Shown in pieces: positions 22,201 through 32,436 of a stretch of DNA of 64,000 nt. The stretch's first letter is position 1. Each line of letters starts with the position of its first letter. Below the pieces are notes generated by a model that had not been told where the DNA came from, searched no databases, and saw nothing but the letters and a program-made list of their open reading frames with translations. Origin of the DNA: Branchiostoma belcheri (lineage: Eukaryota > Chordata > Leptocardii > Amphioxiformes > Branchiostomatidae); the NCBI RefSeq assembly GCF_001625305.1, contig NW_017804198.1, positions 841,840 to 905,839 on the forward strand, written 5' to 3'. Made by a program: the position numbers and the translations under genes.

Positions 22201-22558
22201 CAAATGTTTTCGGCTGGATATATGTTATCTTGTTGTAGGACAGGTCTAAATATTCTAGTTTGGGTGAGTTTAAAAATGTAGAAGACCGCATCATTGTTAT
22301 CTGGTTGCTGTCCAGGCACAACATGCGCAAATCCTTATACCGTAACAGCTCAACCCGTTTAACCTGCTGAATACGATTACTTGATAAACCCAAACAAAGG
22401 ATCGATGATTGGAGGTACAGAGGGATACTGGTGAGGTCTCGGTTTCTTAGGTTAATGCAACGTAATGATGGTTTAAAGATGCAGTCAGATTCTGGCATGT
22501 TGGGTTCCTTCAGGATGATGAGAAGGAAAATCAGCACGTGTCTCAGTTTTCGTCCCAT
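19298..22558 (-). CDS. LRR transmembrane receptor with a repetitive tyrosine-motif tail
   Basis: Single-exon gene, 1086 residues; ATG at 22558 in a CCATGG context. Signal peptide at about 1-20; N-terminal Cys cap (CIFKPSLRC, about 26-34); about eleven LRRs (50-330) of LxxLxLSxNxI type; C-terminal cap NPWQCDC with ITC and LTC partners (330-375); Ser/Thr-rich stalk with about four repeats of a VGNTES/GSTSATQPLV unit (395-525); transmembrane segment at about 583-605 followed by HKKRAR; a tail of about 480 residues. The tail has YEDV (639) and YEEI (740), the latter the optimal Src-family SH2 ligand, and IYAGM (707), then tandem modules of two kinds: a 27-residue SNTNTTATVMTSGHD.. unit and an approximately 57-residue unit with SLGARNTSFAYGT and SSLYKA. 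An innate receptor or adhesion role is inference. No TIR domain is present. Confidence 0.92.
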   Translation of the reverse strand: MGRKLRHVLIFLLIILKEPNMPESDCIFKPSLRCINLRNRDLTSIPLYLQSSILCLGLSSNRIQQVKRVELLRYKDLRMLCLDSNQITMMRSSTFLNSPKLEYLDLSYNKITYIQPKTFGDRRIIRKIHNLGLLKELNLSYNQITKIISGTFANLPQLDDLRLDYNNITMIRPGSFVNLRKLRCLMLHYNLITMVHPGTFENLPSLRYLSFQGNQIANIQPDTFKNLPQLEVLDLSGNRLTKIQPGTFKNLHKIVKLDFRVNQITKIESDTFEGPRQLQMLYLSGNQIIKIDSYAFANLPGYIHLKLNHNKMSAIPRSLLSMRRIELGANPWQCDCRMVPFSRNTVFKNKITCAQPAKLKGKKLAHVDLEELTCEESTISPLHVTVDIQTSSAMPTPSVGNTESKVRTTVGFVGSTSATQPLVSQTEMSTSKVGNTENNASPSAYPVGTTSAAQPLVRELDMSTPSSVGNTQSNVRTTVGSVGSTFATQPLVSQSEIPTPSFGNTESNASPSTYYLGSTSATQPHGNPLESANKCYNEAGTSRYHWFFNYNAGSTASPAENTNITTWATPTSDKPKAAPSSPLPVIIGSVSVSVAGIVLIGIVIWHKKRARHPPLGLNPNVGFDMNTTATVTVSGDNQYEDVDKHRDETGQGESQAISESNKNTTATVMTSGDDQTGQSQSQVNIQSLKVANLSNQVLAALKPNTIYAGMETPSNDPISTSSRDQTMRSQSQISVDDHRYEEIDHPRVKTGQGQSQAITESNTNTTATVMTSGHDQTGQGQSQATTEFNTNPTVTAITSGGDQTGQCQSQAIIESLGASNVSFAYGTGRTALQQSSLYKAVTQPQAITNTATVMTSGHDQSGPGQSQAITECNTNTAATVMTSGHDQSGPGQSQAITESNTNTEATVMTSGHDQRGQGQSPAITESHTNTTATVMTIGGDQTGHCQSQAITESLGARNTSFAYGTERTALQQSSLYKALTQPQAITNTATVMTSDHDHSGQGQSQTITESHTNTTATVMTSGHDQRGQGQSQAITESHTNTTATVMTSGQDQTGQSQSQAITESNTTTAATAMTSGGDQTSTGQFY

Positions 22559-23340
22559 GGTGTCCTGCCACCTGAATAAAACGGAAAGCTCCTGAGTGAG
22601 GCCACTTTAACTTTATATTAGACCTCAAATTTAACGAAAAAATGTTAACTTGAATGTTAACATAAAGTCGGGGTTTAAACTCTTGGTTTGACCAAGAGAG
22701 AAATGTTGTTAGACTTAAATAATCCTCCCGTGAGTTCGTTTTTGTTTTTCCCTCTTGCTAAATTCTAAATTCTTTAGAACAAGAAATTAAGATGGAGTGG
22801 CCTTAGAAAATCAATGACGTTGGGACATCCCTAGGTGTCCATGTGACTATACTCTTTGCCCCTTTGTTTGCTGCTGTCTATGTAGGATTGGCATTTCATT
22901 GAGAGAAGGTAGCAAGGTTGGTAGAACATATCGGAGGTACGAGGATTCTCTTTTGCACAACCAACGGTTGTGACTTTTTGACTAAATGGACAATTTGGAG
23001 GTTTGACTACCCTGACAATTAGGGTTTCAAATAGTTGAGCACTCAAGTAGGTGATTTTTGCCAGCTAAGTTCATAGATGTACACCATATATTCCAATGGG
23101 GCCAGGAAATAGTGGTCTGTGGCAGGAAGGTGCCTGGTAGACATAACAATGTAAGCAAGGTAGTACAATTCCTGGTTGTGCAGAAGAAAAACACCTATTC
23201 CCAAACAATAATATGATGTAGCAATGAAGGATAAATGTTTCAATACTTGTTCTTGACTTAAAAATTCATCTGTCCTGATTGAAGTCATTGTGAAACAAGT
23301 TTAAACTGTAATTTCCAACACAAGAAATAGGATTTACTAA
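22559..23340. other. Upstream region of the LRR receptor
   Basis: 5' flank on the minus strand. No further coding exon was seen; promoter elements were not identified. Confidence 0.4.
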
Positions 23341-23342
23341 AA

Positions 23343-23720
23343 ATTTCGACTGTACACTCCATTTTTCATGGAGGTTAAGTAACCTCCCGACGTTACGAAG
23401 TCCTCCTTTAACGTTGTCTCACAGATGACAAGGATCTCTAGAATGCCATTAAAACTTTTGCCGACTTCGCAGACGAAAAAAAGGCATGTAAGTATTACTC
23501 GTTTCTTCAAATAAATGGATAAATCATTCAACAAATGGTCAAATATGGGCCTCCTGGTGGCTGACCTTGGTACTGCAACTTGGCAACTTCCGGTTTTTGT
23601 AATTTGCATCTTGAACTATGGTCTTGACTTTTTGGTGACGGATAGGTTTTTCTGTCAGGAATAAGTGGTGTGGGTTTGGTCCCCCTAGCAGCTTGTTCTG
23701 GAACTGCAGGGGGCTTTCAG
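23343..23720. repeat. Dispersed repeat, copy 3
   Basis: CTCCATTTTTCATGGAGGTT at 23358-23380, then from 23535 the block AATATGGGCCTCCTGGTGGC, CTATGGTCTTGACTTTTTGG and GTCCCCCTAGCAGCTTGTTC, shared with copy 2 in intron 3 of the NHL gene. Confidence 0.75.
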
Positions 23721-24224
23721 GCGAACTCCGCAAAAAGTCCAGATAGGAACAACGGATTTTTATCATTTTTGGTGTGTAGGTAGTTCAGAGAGGGTTGTAC
23801 ATGATTAAATTCAAATTATGCAAACGAGGACTTTGCATAACTTGCATACTTAAGAAGGAAATTCTCTAATTACTGTGTTTTTATAATGATAGTAATTTTA
23901 TACATGTAATCTATTTAATCTGTGGCAGGCGGAACATCAACAGATACCAATTATGCAAATTATGACCTAATTTGCATAATTCATGTGAAAATTCTTGTTG
24001 GTAAATGATGGGAATTCTATACATTGTGACATGTGTAAGTTACTTAAAGGTTAACACCAATATGTATATATTATTTTAATGTAAAGGTCATTTGCATAAT
24101 TAATTAGGACATGTTGAAATGAAGGAGAGGAATTTCACGCGAAAAATATTTCAATTTGAGTTTAGAAAACCATAAATTAAGATTATGCTAATTACTGCCT
24201 TAGTTCCATAGTCAATGGGACAAA

Positions 24225-24450
24225 TAATGAAAACATTTACAAAAACTCATATATTTAATGGAGGTCCCCGAATTCTTGTTAAGTATGAAACACAGCGTTC
24301 TTGGTGTATGACATAATAATGAAAATCTCAATGAATACATGCACTAAAATGAAGACAAATCAGCATGTGTCGCTGCTTTCTTCCCATGGCATTTTGCTAG
24401 CTAAACAGAACAACAAGTTCCTCTGTAAGACGATGCCATATCTTAAACTC
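24225..24450 (-). pseudogene. Third relic of an LRR-receptor 5' end, next to a dispersed repeat
   Basis: 24310-24440 repeats the blocks TGAATACATGCACT, AAATCAGCATGTGT and TTTCTTCCCATGGC seen at 13640-13760, and resembles the start region of the intact gene at 22530-22620. Here the start codon context (CCATGG) is preserved but no LRR frame follows. Just before it, AAAACATTTACAAAAACTCA recurs from 10413. Confidence 0.55.
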
Positions 24451-27190
24451 CTCTTAAACTACCCGGCGGGGCCACTTTTTCTGTTTGTTACAGTATGGAC
24501 CTGTTAATTGTCTGAGACATAATACCTAAATATTCATATTATTTACTCCATTTTATGGACCTGTTTGGACCTCCCAGACAAGGACAGAGTACAAAAAAAG
24601 CTCCTATTTCTGAAATATTAATCTTGGTAGTCCTTCGTCGTCGAAGAGGACTGCCAATTTGCTCATTCACGGGGGATGTGACCTCATATGGCTAATGAAA
24701 TATTAAAAATTAGCCATAATAGGACTGCTTTTGCTGCGTGTACTCTTCAGAAAAATGCAACCAAAGAAAACCCCCCGGTCAGTGTAGACCAGTAAGCTGT
24801 GTTGTCTTGTTCATTGTTTCAAGCCTTGTCATGGCCGTAACGTAGCATAAAACCTTAAAAACATTTAAACAGGCTGTGGGTTGGCAAATCTGAAGTCTCT
24901 GATTACAGCGAAATTTTCACCAAAAACGCCACATCACTTGAAAACAACTATCATCATGACGCAGCACCCCTGTTACCCTCTTTAGAACTAACCTTATCCT
25001 AATCAGATATTTATGTCTTAAAGCCATCTACCACTGCTGACAGTCAGAAAACTGCCCATCTGTCACCCTTAAATATTCTTAGAAAAAACTATATCCCTGC
25101 CTATAAGCGTAGGTCAGAAACTGCACTTATGGTGCACAACAATTTGTACTTAAAATGTTCATCCACTGGCAGAAACATACCTCTTAAGTTGGCCAGAAAA
25201 GCTTCAGTTGGCACTTTCTGGACAGAAACTCTGGCAGAGGTAACTGTTTTCTTGTAGGGTGTGTCAGCCTCCTTCGGTAGCGGATCCGCAATGTAGTGTG
25301 ACAAACAACCCAAGATGTGAGTATAGTGGTTGATTGTCTGAAGCTGATTATTTGAATAACATTAACATTTATGATCATCATGAAAATTCTACTCATGACG
25401 CAGGTCGCGAGATGCCTATTTAGTTGTTTTCGTCATATCTGCATGGTGCTTTTTAAATTTTTTGGATAGCGACATACGGTTTTGAAATTGCGGTCCCTCA
25501 CACTTGAGTGCATTACTTCACAATGGGCACTATACGGACACTACAGGACACTGCAGCTCATTAGGCATATAACAACAATACTCCTTGTATGCTCCAACAA
25601 TTTGTTGCAAATGTGAAATGACGTTATGGAATTAAAAGCAAAGGACAAATGTCTTTGAAAATTAAAACAATCATTTACATACACTTACTTATTTTGCTTG
25701 TATGGTATTCAATCTCTACGGACATGGTAATTTATTTCATTTTGTTTATTTGCAACCATTATTTAAGTGGCTTCTGTCGTTTCGCCACTATCATCTTCAG
25801 GATGTTTCAGGATATTGAGTTTCCCATGGCATTTATACGAGTATTCTAACTAATGAGCCATTCTGCACTTCTCAAGCTCTACTGACACTACACGTTTTCT
25901 CGGACAAAAAGCCATTCTGGAACTGGAAGCCATTCTGGTATTTTAACCCAAAGTACAAACAACGTAAAGAAACATATTTTGTGTTACATATAGATATACC
26001 ATGTATAAAATGAAAAATGGCGAGTCCAATCACAATTTTGGGGGGGTACAAGGAGATATTTTACTATGAAGTGTGAAAAAAATTCATTTCTAATAACATC
26101 TTTTCAGCCAGAAAACATGTGCGATCACATTCGTCGTATACAGGTCGTCGTGCGATTTTTATGTCGTACGACAAGCAGGCTGCGACAGAACCAAACGCCG
26201 ACAGAGCTTACTTTTTTAAGACTCCTCAACGTCTGTCTCGATATTTTGTCGCGTAAATTGCATTTTCCAAGGGCACAAGATCGATGGCATGTCGATCAGG
26301 ACTCCATGGGCTAAATTATTTGGTACTCTCCTACATACTAGCCTGGTAACACACTAATGGACAAGACAGCATCCAATAGGCAAGGCCTTATCCAATAGGC
26401 AAGACATTCACTAGTTAAGGTCTGAAGGCCACACGGAACAGAGCCGGAGGGTCCATCACGATGTGAGTGAATCAAACCTTACAGTCTGGTTCTGGCTTGA
26501 TATCTTCAAAAGGTGAGTCACCTGTTAATTCAAACCTTCCACAAATGTGGGTTATCTTTAAAATAGACAACTAGAGGTCAGAGATATCATGCATTTGTCA
26601 GAGTGACATTGTTCTAGATAATCGAACATGTGTATTCTTTACTTTTTTAATAATCAATTTGGTCTATGCTACAAAAGAATCGCTGTACTCCTTTTTATTG
26701 TACGGAACATCCTGAAACGGTTTGCCACAGATTTACAGACGCACCATTACCCGTGTTAGGCCCCCCTACATTATTTGATTTTTGGCTGTTACTGAAAAAA
26801 AAATGTTGCAAGAAATTCTGAAAAAATCATGAACATTCATTTAAATATAATGGAGTTATTTTGCTAACAAGCGACAAACACAAAAGGTCCACTGCAGTAA
26901 CGTAGGGACCACCCACGAAGCCCAAACTTGCACTTAACTTCCCCTTCAACAACGGTAATCTGCCTACCAAACATCATGGACGTCGAATTATGCCTTCAAG
27001 AGTTATTTCGCTAAATCCACGGTCACCCACAATACGGCGAGACGATTCCATAGTCTTTCTGACGAAGACAATAAATAGACGGGAACTGCGAATATTATTT
27101 TTTCTGCTGTTTTATTAGATCTAACATTCGCTTATCTAGTTAACTTCTAAATCAGTCCAAAAACATCTCAACACACTTTCAAGGCACGCA
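24450..27190. other. Intergenic, one weak exon candidate
   Basis: Mostly AT-rich sequence with no clear gene. On the minus strand 25313-25193 encodes a protein-like segment (PLPKEADTPYKKTVTSARVS onward) ending at AAGAG followed by GTATGT, a good donor. Without a matching acceptor or family it is not called as a gene. A short tandem word (CCAATAGGCAAG) repeats near 26370-26405. Confidence 0.35.
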
Positions 27191-27195
27191 TGTAG

Positions 27196-27343
27196 GTAAT
27201 CTCCAAGAAGATCATACGGTGGCAAGGCAGTATCTATTGGTCAGAGGAGTGTCCATTACTCACCTTCGGTGGCCCTGCAAACTCCTCTGGCTAATGGATA
27301 CTAGTACTGTCTTGCCACCGAAAGGGATCTGCTTGGAGATTAC
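27196..27343. repeat. Fold-back element (GTAATCTCCAAG arms)
   Basis: GTAATCTCCAAGAAGATC, CGGTGGCAAGGCAGTATC and CAGAGGAGT on the left are matched in reverse complement by ACTCCTCTG, ATGGATACTAGTACTGTC, TTGCCACCG and GCTTGGAGATTAC on the right, arms of about 55 bp. It lies just downstream of the EGF/lectin gene. Confidence 0.75.
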
Positions 27344-27396
27344 ATGAAAGCAGCCATTTGCTGCTTGTCGTCACGTGTACTGGTTAGGTCATGACG

Positions 27397-27512
27397 TCAC
27401 TCTTCAGGCCTGCAGGAGAAGTCTGACACGCCTTCCTGGGTGCAGTACATGCCGTCCGGACAGGAGGCGCTGCTGCACTGGTACGGGAACCCGCGGGCGA
27501 CGGGAGATGGGT
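27397..27512 (-). CDS. EGF/lectin secreted protein, exon 11 (terminal)
   Basis: Acceptor GCATCTAG, phase 1; stop TGA at 27397-27399. Encodes a short Cys motif, CSSASCPDGMYC, then FSCRPEE and the stop. It is probably a half EGF-like or chitin-binding-like end piece; no exact family recognised. Confidence 0.7.
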
Positions 27513-27801
27513 CTAGATGCACACAGGGGGGTTGCGTAAGTATTTTTTTGTGCAAAAATCAAGAGCTAAGTACGCCATGAATGGGCACTCTACATTCTGT
27601 GTAAAAAGAATGGTAAGTTGAAAAACAATATTTTCTAGAAACGTTAAAAGAACCAATTACGTGAAATCTAAATGTATACCTCTGTAAAGTGATTTGCAAA
27701 TGACTTATGTTTACAGTGACAAAAATCAAAATCCATGAAAAATCAATCTAACAAATGTATGTCTCGATGTAATAATGATTGTTATGAGAAAATGTACCCA
27801 C

Positions 27802-27879
27802 GAACGCATTGGAAGAAGATCACGAAGTCCTGGCAGACAAAACCATACGGGCATTGGAGATTGGAACACCAGTCAATGT
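27802..27879 (-). CDS. EGF/lectin secreted protein, exon 10
   Basis: 78 nt, phase 1 to 1 (acceptor TTTTATTTAG, donor GTGGGT). Encodes DIDWCSNLQCPYGFVCQD.. and a final Cys: a shortened EGF-like module with the DID lead but fewer Cys than standard. A competing donor four bases downstream (GTACAT) would break the frame into exon 11, so GTGGGT is preferred. Confidence 0.65.
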
Positions 27880-27984
27880 CTAAATAAAAGAGACATAAGG
27901 AAGAACATGTTAGGAGTTGTAGAGTCCATCCAGACGCATTCTCCCATTCAAAGCAATCCCGCGGCAATCCGACTCGGTCGTATG

Positions 27985-28262
27985 GGCGGTTCTATCCGGA
28001 ACCGTGCATTATCCAGAACCATGGTCAGGCATGGTTTCGGATAGTCCATGCGTATCCATAAACATGCCAGAGGCAAATCTACGTTCTTGGATACGCAGAG
28101 ACTATCCAGAACCCTAACCCTAACTCATTCAGGTTTGAAACTAGATAAGCACAGTTCTGGATACAATAGAGACTATCCAGGACCGTACTTGATCCTAACC
28201 CTAATCCTAACCCATTCAGGCATAGAACTAGATAGGCATGGTTCTGGAGACGATAGGGCGAT
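27985..28262. repeat. Dispersed repeat with CCCTAACCCTAAC-like core, copy 1
   Basis: Units built from ATCCAGAACC, GGATA.., CTAACC(C/A), CATTCAGG and GGCATGGTTCTGG recur two to three times here. The same words appear, partly inverted, at 54073-54205. The telomere-like CCCTAACCCTAA words belong to this repeat; they do not indicate a chromosome end. Confidence 0.6.
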
Positions 28263-28275
28263 TGGTTAGGAGTTA

Positions 28276-28473
<198 letters not shown>

Positions 28474-28865
28474 CTATCATTAAAATTTGTGATCGTTTTT
28501 TTAATATGACAAAACTACAAAAGTTTCTAGTCTGTGCCGTATTTGGCTTTATACCCTGTGTACATAGATGAATATATGTTTAAGGGAATGCTTTTCATTT
28601 GTCTGTGCTGCAATATTTCACAATCTTCTTTTGGTAGATTTACGAGTCTTATTTCTCGCAGCTTTACTTTAATGTCATCTGTGACCATTATCTGCAAGTC
28701 ATTGGGTGGTCACTATAGGCAGTTTTGAAGCTATTGAAGTACGACGTCGTACCTATCTCACAAGTGACCACTTTTCTGTTACTTAAATGAAGCTTTCAAA
28801 AGTTTTTCAAAGAGAAGAATCCAATGACTGTGCGATTCTAGGACACTGCGTCTTGAAATACCTAC

Positions 28866-28985
28866 TTATCTCACAAGTCTTGCCGTCGAACCCGTCCGGA
28901 CACTCGCAAAAGGCGGAGGAGTCTCCGAAGCAGGAGGTGCAGATTCCGCCGTTCTGACAGATGTTCTGCCCGCACAGCGTCTGGG
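28866..28985 (-). CDS. EGF/lectin secreted protein, exon 8: EGF
   Basis: 120 nt, phase 1 to 1. EGF module CGQNICQNGGIC.. CECPDGFDGKTC with an extra seventh Cys (CTSCFGD) between the third and fourth canonical ones. The calcium lead is absent. Confidence 0.82.
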   Translation of the reverse strand, partial: PRRCAGRTSVRTAESAPPASETPPPFASVRTGSTARLVR

Positions 28986-29149
28986 CTGGAATGATGAAAT
29001 GATTTTCCGCAATCAGATTGTAATAAGCCGATTCAAGGTTTGATCTACGCATGCATTTGAAGATTCAGGCCTCTGAGGCGTTAACAAAACACGTCTGATA
29101 TCAAGGATGGAATGTAAGATTGCCAAAATACGTATGATGTTTTAATTAC

Positions 29150-29278
29150 CGTCCTGACAGATGAAGTTGTGCTGTTCCACACACGGTGCTGTCTTGGCTA
29201 GGAATCTGTCCGAGCTGTCCAGGAGGACACAAAGGTCACATGGATCAGCAGGTTCGCTTGTAGACCACTGCAGGGGGC
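29150..29278 (-). CDS. EGF/lectin secreted protein, exon 7: second half of C-type-lectin-like domain
   Basis: 129 nt, phase 1 to 1 (acceptor CAACACTAG, donor GTAATT). LQWSTSEPADPCDLCVLL, APC and NFICQ give the C-terminal Cys set of a CTLD. The WND calcium/sugar motif is not present (residues before APC read DSSDRFLAKT), so carbohydrate binding of the classic kind is doubtful. Confidence 0.82.
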
Positions 29279-29375
29279 CTAGTGTTGAACGATAAATGGG
29301 GCAGTGAATCATGATAGATTGATGATTTGATTGATGCATGAAATTCAATTTGAAATTAGTCCGTCGTAGATGTAC

Positions 29376-29606
29376 CTAAGAAAGGAGCTCCGTTGCTGTA
29401 GAGAAACACCGGTACCACTGGTGCTGTTTTAAAGGCGAGCCAGGTGGAGGCTCCGGTGGAAGCCGCGATCGTGTCCGCGAGGAAAGTTTGCTGCTGCCCG
29501 TCCTCCACATCCACCAGGTGTCCGCTCTGGGTCTGGCAGGCTCGGGCCGCGTCAGGGTGGGCAGCGGCGGTGGAGGAGAACTGGTAACATTCTCCAGCAA
29601 AGGCCA
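29376..29606 (-). CDS. EGF/lectin secreted protein, exon 6: first half of C-type-lectin-like domain
   Basis: 231 nt, phase 1 to 1. Begins AFAGECYQFSS, followed by ARACQTQSGHLVDVED and FLADTI..STWLAFK, the standard alpha1, C-x-GGHL-like and W-x-G/A-type order of a CTLD. It is split from its second half by an intron at a place common in this fold. Confidence 0.85.
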   Translation of the reverse strand, partial: WPLLENVTSSPPPPLPTLTRPEPARPRADTWWMWRTGSSKLSSRTRSRLPPEPPPGSPLKQHQWYRCFSTATELLS

Positions 29607-29896
29607 CTGGAAGTTGTTTTTGCAATTGAAATTAACAATTTTAACTATTTTAGCGACTCCAACATTGGCACATCTTTTTAAGAGTAACCAACAATTCAAC
29701 CCCTACCCAGCTGATGTAGGCCATAATCCCCAAATTATAAAAATAATCCAGAAACGGACATACGTTTAAACGATGAACAAATTCCATTGTTGAATCATTA
29801 CACGCTTTTTTGCGTTTCATAGGGTGCTGTTTGAAAGATCCATCGCAATAAAAAAATCGACGGGCATCTTGATAACATAGTTTAATATTGCATTAC

Positions 29897-30010
29897 CAGT
29901 TTCGCAGTTTTTCCCGGTGGCTTCTTTAGGACAGACACAGCTGTAGCCGCTGACGTGATCCAGGCAGGTTCCTCCCAGCCAGCAAGGATTGCTCGCACAC
30001 ACTTCGATGT
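29897..30010 (-). CDS. EGF/lectin secreted protein, exon 5: EGF-CA
   Basis: 114 nt, phase 1 to 1. [26 protein letters not shown] (hydroxylation signature) and six Cys. Confidence 0.83.
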
Positions 30011-30207
30011 CTGGATTATAAAGGAATATCTTTTAATCAACGATAATTTCATTTCTGGCTTCGAACTCTTTCTAAGCCAAGTCATATTCTTAATGGGCTA
30101 ACTGTGTAGAGTTAGGCTAATCTTTCATTTCACCTAATCGTGTTAAAAAAATCTATGTGAATCTGTTAATGTCTTCCTATTAATGTAGTATCAAGAAAGG
30201 TACTAAC

Positions 30208-30318
30208 TTTGATCACAGTTGTTTCCTGTCCAGCCGTTCTCACAGCTACAGGTGTAACTCGCCACGCCGTCAGTACAGGTTCCGTGTACACATGGGGAGG
30301 ACAGGCACTCATCGATGT
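30208..30318 (-). CDS. EGF/lectin secreted protein, exon 4: EGF-CA
   Basis: 111 nt, phase 1 to 1. [25 protein letters not shown] (hydroxylation signature), [10 protein letters not shown]. Very close to exon 3, a likely recent exon duplication. Confidence 0.85.
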
Positions 30319-30519
30319 CTGGAAAAAAGTACAGGGTTTACACACTCTCATCATGTGACAAAAGGAAAAGAGACAGGCTTTGCGCAACCCCTATTCACGA
30401 AGTGTTATTTCTTTGTTTTCTTTTGTATCTAATCCAACCACAATGGCAGTATGAAGTAAACATGGTTTGCATTAGATATTAATAAATGAACAGAGCAATA
30501 TATGTCAATACATACTAAC

Positions 30520-30636
30520 TTCGATCACAGTGGGTTCCTTCCCAACCACTCTCACAGCTACAGGTGTAGTTCACCAAGCCACCGAAATCTTCAGTACAGT
30601 TTCCGTGCACACACGGGGATGTTCCACACATAGCCA
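30520..30636 (-). CDS. EGF/lectin secreted protein, exon 3: EGF
   Basis: 117 nt, phase 1 to 1; acceptor CATTTCCAG, donor GTTAGT (same donor word as exon 4). CGTSPCVHGNC.. CSCESGWEGTHC with six Cys. Confidence 0.83.
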
Positions 30637-30954
30637 CTGGAAATGGAAGATACTGTTGAAGTTTCGTACATCAAGTTGGGTATTTTCCAGACCTAAGCGA
30701 ATTCAAATCTATATGCATTTAGCTTCTATCTCGTATCGATGGAACGCTCTCTTGTAAATTGTTTGATGGCATGATATTTCTATGTTTGGTCTTGCCAATC
30801 CTTTCCCCTGCAGGTAATTTCATATGAAATGCATTTAACTTATAGCTTTATATCTACAGCATCTTGAATGGAAGTTGATAATTACCGAAATACTTCGTTC
30901 TTAGCCTGAATAAAACGTATTTATATATATTGCAATTCCTAGGAAATTCGTGTG

Positions 30955-31381
30955 TTAGGCCACACCTACTTAATCTTATGCATGACATCCTCTGAAGACC
31001 CCCTAACTAGTGTGCGCGGGCGAAATATAATAATAGAAAAAAAATCCGGCCAAAATTTTTTTAAAATAAAAATGCTTCTAAATCACAGGTACAAAAGGTC
31101 AAAGCTGGTATTGTGAATTTACGGCAGTACATAGCGACGAATACGACAAGCCGACACATGCAGGCTTTTTGCGGAATTTATGAATCGGCCCTGTAGGTAT
31201 GTACTTAGTTCTTGAGTCGTGGAGCGTCGGTAGCCTGGGTGCCCGGCTCCGTATTGTTGCTAACTACCATGGACTAACCAGGCTAGGCCAGAGCCTTGGT
31301 TTACGTGTTTTTTTTTTTGAGAACAGGTGAAAATTATTGCGCACGCGGATGTCATCCATAAATTAAGTCGGTGTGGCCTAA
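30955..31381. mobile_element. MITE with TTAGGCCACACC inverted ends
   Basis: Left end TTAGGCCACACCTACTTAAT, then GCATGACATCC; right end the reverse complement GGATGTCATCC..ATTAAGTCGGTGTGGCCTAA. About 427 bp, inside intron 2 of the EGF/lectin gene, ending 28 bp from exon 2. Related ends lie at 35605-36000, 37530, 47981 and 63779. Confidence 0.75.
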
Positions 31382-31408
31382 CTACATCAAGGCCATGCAG
31401 AGCCTCAC

Positions 31409-31810
31409 CTGCACAAAGGGCGTAAGTGTCGTTGTAGTCCGCTCCCAGCAGATCGTCGCTGTGAGTGTTGTAGTCCACTCCAAAGGCACTGTCATCACCC
31501 CACCGGCCAGGGGTGTACACAAAGGTGTCATCAAGGGGCGGACAGTACACAATGTCAGTGTGCCCGCACAGTTTATTCGAGAGCATCTCGAGGGTACGGC
31601 AGCTGTAACCAGTACCTTCATAAGTGATGCACTCTGAGGCCCAGTAGTAGTTATGGGTACACCAAGGAGTATTTTGTGATGAGTGGAAGCACGGATATCG
31701 CATCCCCGCCTCCTCGCACGTAGACTTTAGGTTGCCGTTAGACATTGGTTTGGCCGAGCGAACCTTATAAAAGGCCCAAGTGTCGTGTGTGGCCAGGTAC
31801 ACTTCTGACC
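31409..31810 (-). CDS. EGF/lectin secreted protein, exon 2: Cys-rich GMRYPC module
   Basis: 402 nt, exactly 134 codons in phase 1 to 1 (acceptor TTTTTCTTAAG, donor GTGAGG). Encodes YLATHDTWAFYKVR, then STCEEAGMRYPCFHSS, CITYEGTGYSCRTLEML, CPPLDDTFVYTPGRWGDDSA, GVDYNTHS and YALC. I recall this module from many amphioxus EGF/lectin predictions but know no formal domain name or function for it. A single large exon for it, next to one-exon EGF modules, suggests exon shuffling. Confidence 0.78.
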
Positions 31811-32436
31811 CTTAAGAAAAATCAAGGAATCTCATCACTAGTTAATATTTCTAAAAGTATTTTTTTCGACTTGGAGGAATAGAGCAGATTAAGTCCTGGC
31901 ACGCAAGAAATCCTTATGTGGCGATGATGATGATAACAAGAATACTTCATTACACATAAGCATAGTTTAATGCAATATAAAGGGAATAAGTGTCGAAGAT
32001 AGAAAGATAATTTTGTGTAACATATAGTAATGGTAACATTCAAAATCTCCGGCCCCAGACCCTTCACCCTAGAAATGTGTCTAAGCAGATCTCAAATGCA
32101 ACGTCCCTGCAGAGTGTAAACTGTGCATACCTAGGGGTACTTTGAACATGTAACTTGTGGGGCTTTGACTTAATAGTTACCGTCGGGGGAGGGCGAATAA
32201 TCTCCATGTACACAAACATCAAAATAGACCGTTAACAATAAGTGATGATATGGCATCATTATTAGTCATCCTTTAAAAGAACAGGTACTGATCGAATTGG
32301 CACTAAACTAACACACTTTATTACACGTTCCTAACCCTTGCTAATAATTGATGACGTATTAACGCAAGATTTCTGTCAACACAACCACATTCATTTGCAC
32401 AACATGTACTAGACTCTGCCAAATGACGAGACCTAC

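Noticed and set aside
28090-28215. Telomere end
   Set aside because: CCCTAA words occur in only a few copies inside a dispersed repeat, with genes on both sides.
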